Source of the DNA: Granulicella sp.
GTDB taxonomy: Bacteria; Acidobacteriota; Terriglobia; Terriglobales; Acidobacteriaceae
Direction: 5' to 3'
NCBI GenBank assembly: GCA_003133205.1
Contig: PKWK01000101.1
Coordinates: 1-7,586, forward strand
Length of the DNA stretch: 7,586 nt
Shown here: positions 6,555 through 7,586 of the stretch, piece by piece
How positions within the stretch are numbered: the stretch's first letter is position 1
Layout: each line of letters starts with the position of its first letter
The notes under the pieces: model-generated
What the model was told of the DNA's origin: nothing
Databases searched by the model: none
Seen by the model: only the letters and a program-made list of their open reading frames with translations
Translations under genes and position numbers: made by a program

Positions 6555-6585
6555 GGTGTGAGGTGTGAGGTGTGAGGTATGAGGT
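6551..6585. repeat. Heptanucleotide tandem repeat (GTGAGGT)x5
   Basis: Four perfect GTGAGGT units (6551-6557, 6558-6564, 6565-6571, 6572-6578) and one variant, ATGAGGT (6579-6585). The amidohydrolase stop TGA (6552-6554) is inside the first unit, so changes in copy number would leave the protein unchanged and only alter the distance to yacG. Such arrays commonly arise by replication slippage. No spacer-repeat pattern of a CRISPR is present. Confidence 0.9.
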
Positions 6586-6621
6586 ACTAGGGACCGGGTG
6601 CTAAGTCTTAGAATGGTGGGT

Positions 6622-6846
6622 ATGGCGAAGAAGTTGAAGACATTGCGATGTCCGACTTGCAGGACGATTGTTCTGGCGGGGAGCGAGGACTTTCCGTTCT
6701 GCTCGGACCGGTGCCGGTTGATTGACCTGGGCAAGTGGGCGAGCGGTGGGTATGTGATTAGTTCGCCGATTCATGATCCTGAGTTGCTGGACGAGTTGGA
6801 AGGGCTGCGGGATCGGCAGCAGAAGATACGGACAGATGAGGACTAG
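6622..6846 (+). CDS. yacG: DNA gyrase inhibitor YacG (zinc-ribbon protein)
   Basis: Small zinc-binding protein; in E. coli YacG binds GyrB and blocks DNA binding by gyrase. From the ATG at 6622 it has 74 residues, near the usual 60-75. The zinc site is CPTC (C10, C13) and FCSDRC (C27, C31), followed by the signature [15 protein letters not shown] (32-46), which is highly specific to this family. The C-terminal part ([18 protein letters not shown]) is acidic and probably helical. Alternative in-frame starts are ATG 6613 and GTG 6598; 6622 is chosen because [11 protein letters not shown] matches the usual short lead to the first CxxC. No strong ribosome site precedes any of them. A palindrome CTAAGTCTTAG (6601-6611) and a TAGAAT hexamer (6609-6614) lie just upstream, so a nearly leaderless transcript is conceivable. 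It lies downstream of the amidohydrolase and upstream of pgpA on the same strand. Confidence 0.9.
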   Translation: MAKKLKTLRCPTCRTIVLAGSEDFPFCSDRCRLIDLGKWASGGYVISSPIHDPELLDELEGLRDRQQKIRTDED

Positions 6847-6894
6847 CGTGCTGGAACGGTGGATAGCGTGGCGGACGAACGAAAGAGAGCATAT

Positions 6895-6966
6895 CCCAGG
6901 GGCTAAAGCCCAATGGTCGATGGACCTAAATGTCCGGGCTAAAGCCCGGACCTATCTCAGAAGCAA
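6895..6966. repeat. Composite REP-like hairpin repeat, copy 2
   Basis: Second copy of the two-hairpin element seen at the left edge. GGGCT (6900-6904) pairs with AGCCC (6907-6911). The second hairpin, GTCCGGGCT (6932-6940) with AGCCCGGAC (6943-6951), lies in a 37-base block (6930-6966) identical to 39-75. The spacer between hairpins differs from copy 1, and the distance between them is 3 bases shorter. Same orientation as copy 1. It separates yacG from pgpA and runs directly into a 15-bp tandem array. Confidence 0.85.
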
Positions 6967-7038
6967 CGACACCGGACACAATGACACCGGACGCAACGAC
7001 ACAGAACGCAACGGCACCGGAGGCAGCAACACCGAACG
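6964..7038. repeat. 15-bp tandem repeat, five diverged units
   Basis: Five consecutive 15-base units start at 6964, 6979, 6994, 7009 and 7024, with consensus CAACGACACCGGACG. Units 1 and 2 differ at two positions, and later units diverge more. The first unit begins inside the conserved end (AGAAGCAA) of the composite hairpin repeat, which suggests the array grew from the repeat boundary. Fifteen is a multiple of three, so copy changes keep the small open frame in phase. It ends 27 bases before the pgpA start. Confidence 0.85.
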
Positions 7039-7065
7039 CGTTGGCGATCCAGTTGGCACACCGCG

Positions 7066-7569
7066 ATGACAAGGCAAACGCCGATTGATGCGGTGAAGAA
7101 GAGGACGACGTGGGCGTGGGTGCTGGGGACGTGGTTCGGGGCCGGGCTGCTGAAGCCGGGGCCGGGGACGTATGGGTCGGTGGCGGCGGTGCTGCTCTGG
7201 TACGGTGCGGCGCATGGGCTGCATCTGGGTTCGGGGGCGCTGGCGGTGGGGACTGCGCTGGCGGCGGTGGCGGCGACGCTGATTGGGATTCCTGCAGCGA
7301 CGATTGTGGCACGAGAGTCGGGGCGCGAGGATCCGGGGTTCGTGGTGATCGACGAAGTTGCGGGACAGTGGATTGCGCTGATTGCAGTGCGTCCTGACTG
7401 GCGGCATGCGGTGCTGGCGTTGGTACTGTTCCGGCTGTTCGATATCTGGAAGCCGTGGCCGATTCGGCGGCTGGAGCAGTTGCCGGAGGGGACCGGGATC
7501 ATGCTGGACGATGTGGCCGCGGGGATTCTGGCGCTGGCGGTGGGGTTGGTGTTAGGGCGCTGGTTCTAG
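7066..7569 (+). CDS. pgpA: Phosphatidylglycerophosphatase A (PgpA)
   Basis: Inner-membrane lipid phosphatase that removes the phosphate from phosphatidylglycerophosphate to make phosphatidylglycerol. At 167 residues it has family length. Signature segments are all present: GTWFGAGLLKPGPGTYGS (21-38), VIDEVAGQWIAL (94-105) with D96-E97, LFRLFDIWKPWPI (121-133), and EGTGIMLDDVAAG (141-153) with the D148-D149 pair, probable Mg2+/phosphate site residues. Hydrophobic stretches around 38-48, 58-82, 100-124 and 151-165 fit about four membrane helices. The glycine-rich GGxGIMxDD loop is shortened to EGTGIMLDD here. The ATG at 7066 has no good Shine-Dalgarno and overlaps the TGA of the upstream open frame (ATGA), so initiation may depend on upstream translation. 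yacG lies upstream, separated by a repeat-filled 219-base gap. A strong palindrome begins just after the stop. Confidence 0.95.
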   Translation: MTRQTPIDAVKKRTTWAWVLGTWFGAGLLKPGPGTYGSVAAVLLWYGAAHGLHLGSGALAVGTALAAVAATLIGIPAATIVARESGREDPGFVVIDEVAGQWIALIAVRPDWRHAVLALVLFRLFDIWKPWPIRRLEQLPEGTGIMLDDVAAGILALAVGLVLGRWF

Positions 7570-7585
7570 TACTACAGCTGTAGAT
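7570..7585. promoter_or_regulatory. Putative BlaI/MecI/CopY-family operator
   Basis: TACTACAGCTGTAGAT contains the perfect 12-bp palindrome CTACAGCTGTAG (7572-7583) and the core TACAGCTGTA (7573-7582). Known operators of the BlaI/MecI/CopY winged-helix repressors follow TACANNTGTA, with TACTACATATGTAGTA as the mec/bla form; this site matches that form at 12 of 16 positions. It starts directly after the pgpA stop, so it would govern a gene beyond the right edge. Acidobacteria encode many BlaI-type repressors paired with M56 peptidases (from memory). No regulator gene is visible here. Confidence 0.5.
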
Positions 7586-7586
7586 A

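Larger units (their letters stand above)
6848..7069 (+). other. Doubtful small open frame across repeats, overlapping pgpA start
   Basis: An open frame of 73 codons starts at GTG 6848, one base after the yacG stop, with GAGG (6838-6841) six bases before it. It ends at TGA 7067-7069, overlapping the pgpA ATG as ATGA. Only the first 14 or so residues (MLERWIAWRTNERE) are free of repeats. The rest translates a composite hairpin and a 15-bp tandem array, giving pentapeptides like NDTGR and NDTER. It could be chance, the remnant of a real gene or leader, or a translated bridge coupling yacG to pgpA. I know no matching protein family, and the repeat-derived composition argues against a functional product. 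Confidence 0.25.

Noticed and set aside
5820..6734. 304-codon minus-strand frame opposite the amidohydrolase and yacG
   Set aside because: Arg/His/Pro/Leu-rich product spanning two recognised genes, the heptamer array and the gap between them; no motif.
6551..7038. Possible CRISPR array
   Set aside because: The repeats are contiguous 7-bp and 15-bp units with no unique spacers, and no cas genes are present.

Overview
The window looks like chromosomal DNA of a high-GC Gram-negative bacterium, most likely an acidobacterium (Acidobacteriota, class Terriglobia). This rests on dispersed hairpin repeats built around GGGCTAAAGCCC and on a GCAGCGAAGCGGAGGGAT-type element, which I associate from memory with that group. 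The gene content fits: a molybdenum hydroxylase subunit, a secreted M20 peptidase, PgpA and YacG. No database search was possible.

Layout. Positions 1-135 hold only repeat hairpins. On the minus strand follow a xanthine dehydrogenase-family molybdopterin-binding subunit (136-2604) and, upstream of it, a GNAT acetyltransferase (2677-3225). A 70-residue two-CxxC protein (3353-3565, plus) is divergent from the acetyltransferase. A small secreted protein of unknown function (3585-4067, minus) and an exported M20-family metallopeptidase (4177-5589, minus) come next. Divergent from the peptidase, three plus-strand genes run to the right edge: a COG3618-type amidohydrolase (5694-6554), yacG (6622-6846) and pgpA (7066-7569). 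Genes are tightly packed. The longest stretch without a confident gene is 219 bases between yacG and pgpA, and it is filled by repeats.

Function. No complete pathway is present. The molybdenum hydroxylase subunit lacks its iron-sulfur and FAD partners here. The peptidase and the small secreted protein are probably periplasmic or extracellular. YacG (gyrase-binding zinc ribbon) and PgpA (phosphatidylglycerol synthesis) are housekeeping proteins.

The most unusual content is the effect of small repeats on genes. One element lies in frame inside the molybdenum hydroxylase and encodes about 15 residues. A second hairpin encodes part of its extra C-terminal tail. A composite hairpin plus a 15-bp tandem array separates yacG from pgpA while keeping an open frame that ends in an ATGA overlap with pgpA. 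A 7-bp tandem repeat contains the amidohydrolase stop codon. A perfect palindrome at the right edge closely resembles a BlaI/MecI/CopY-family operator. I found no convincing new multi-gene system, CRISPR array, transposase, or tRNA/rRNA gene.
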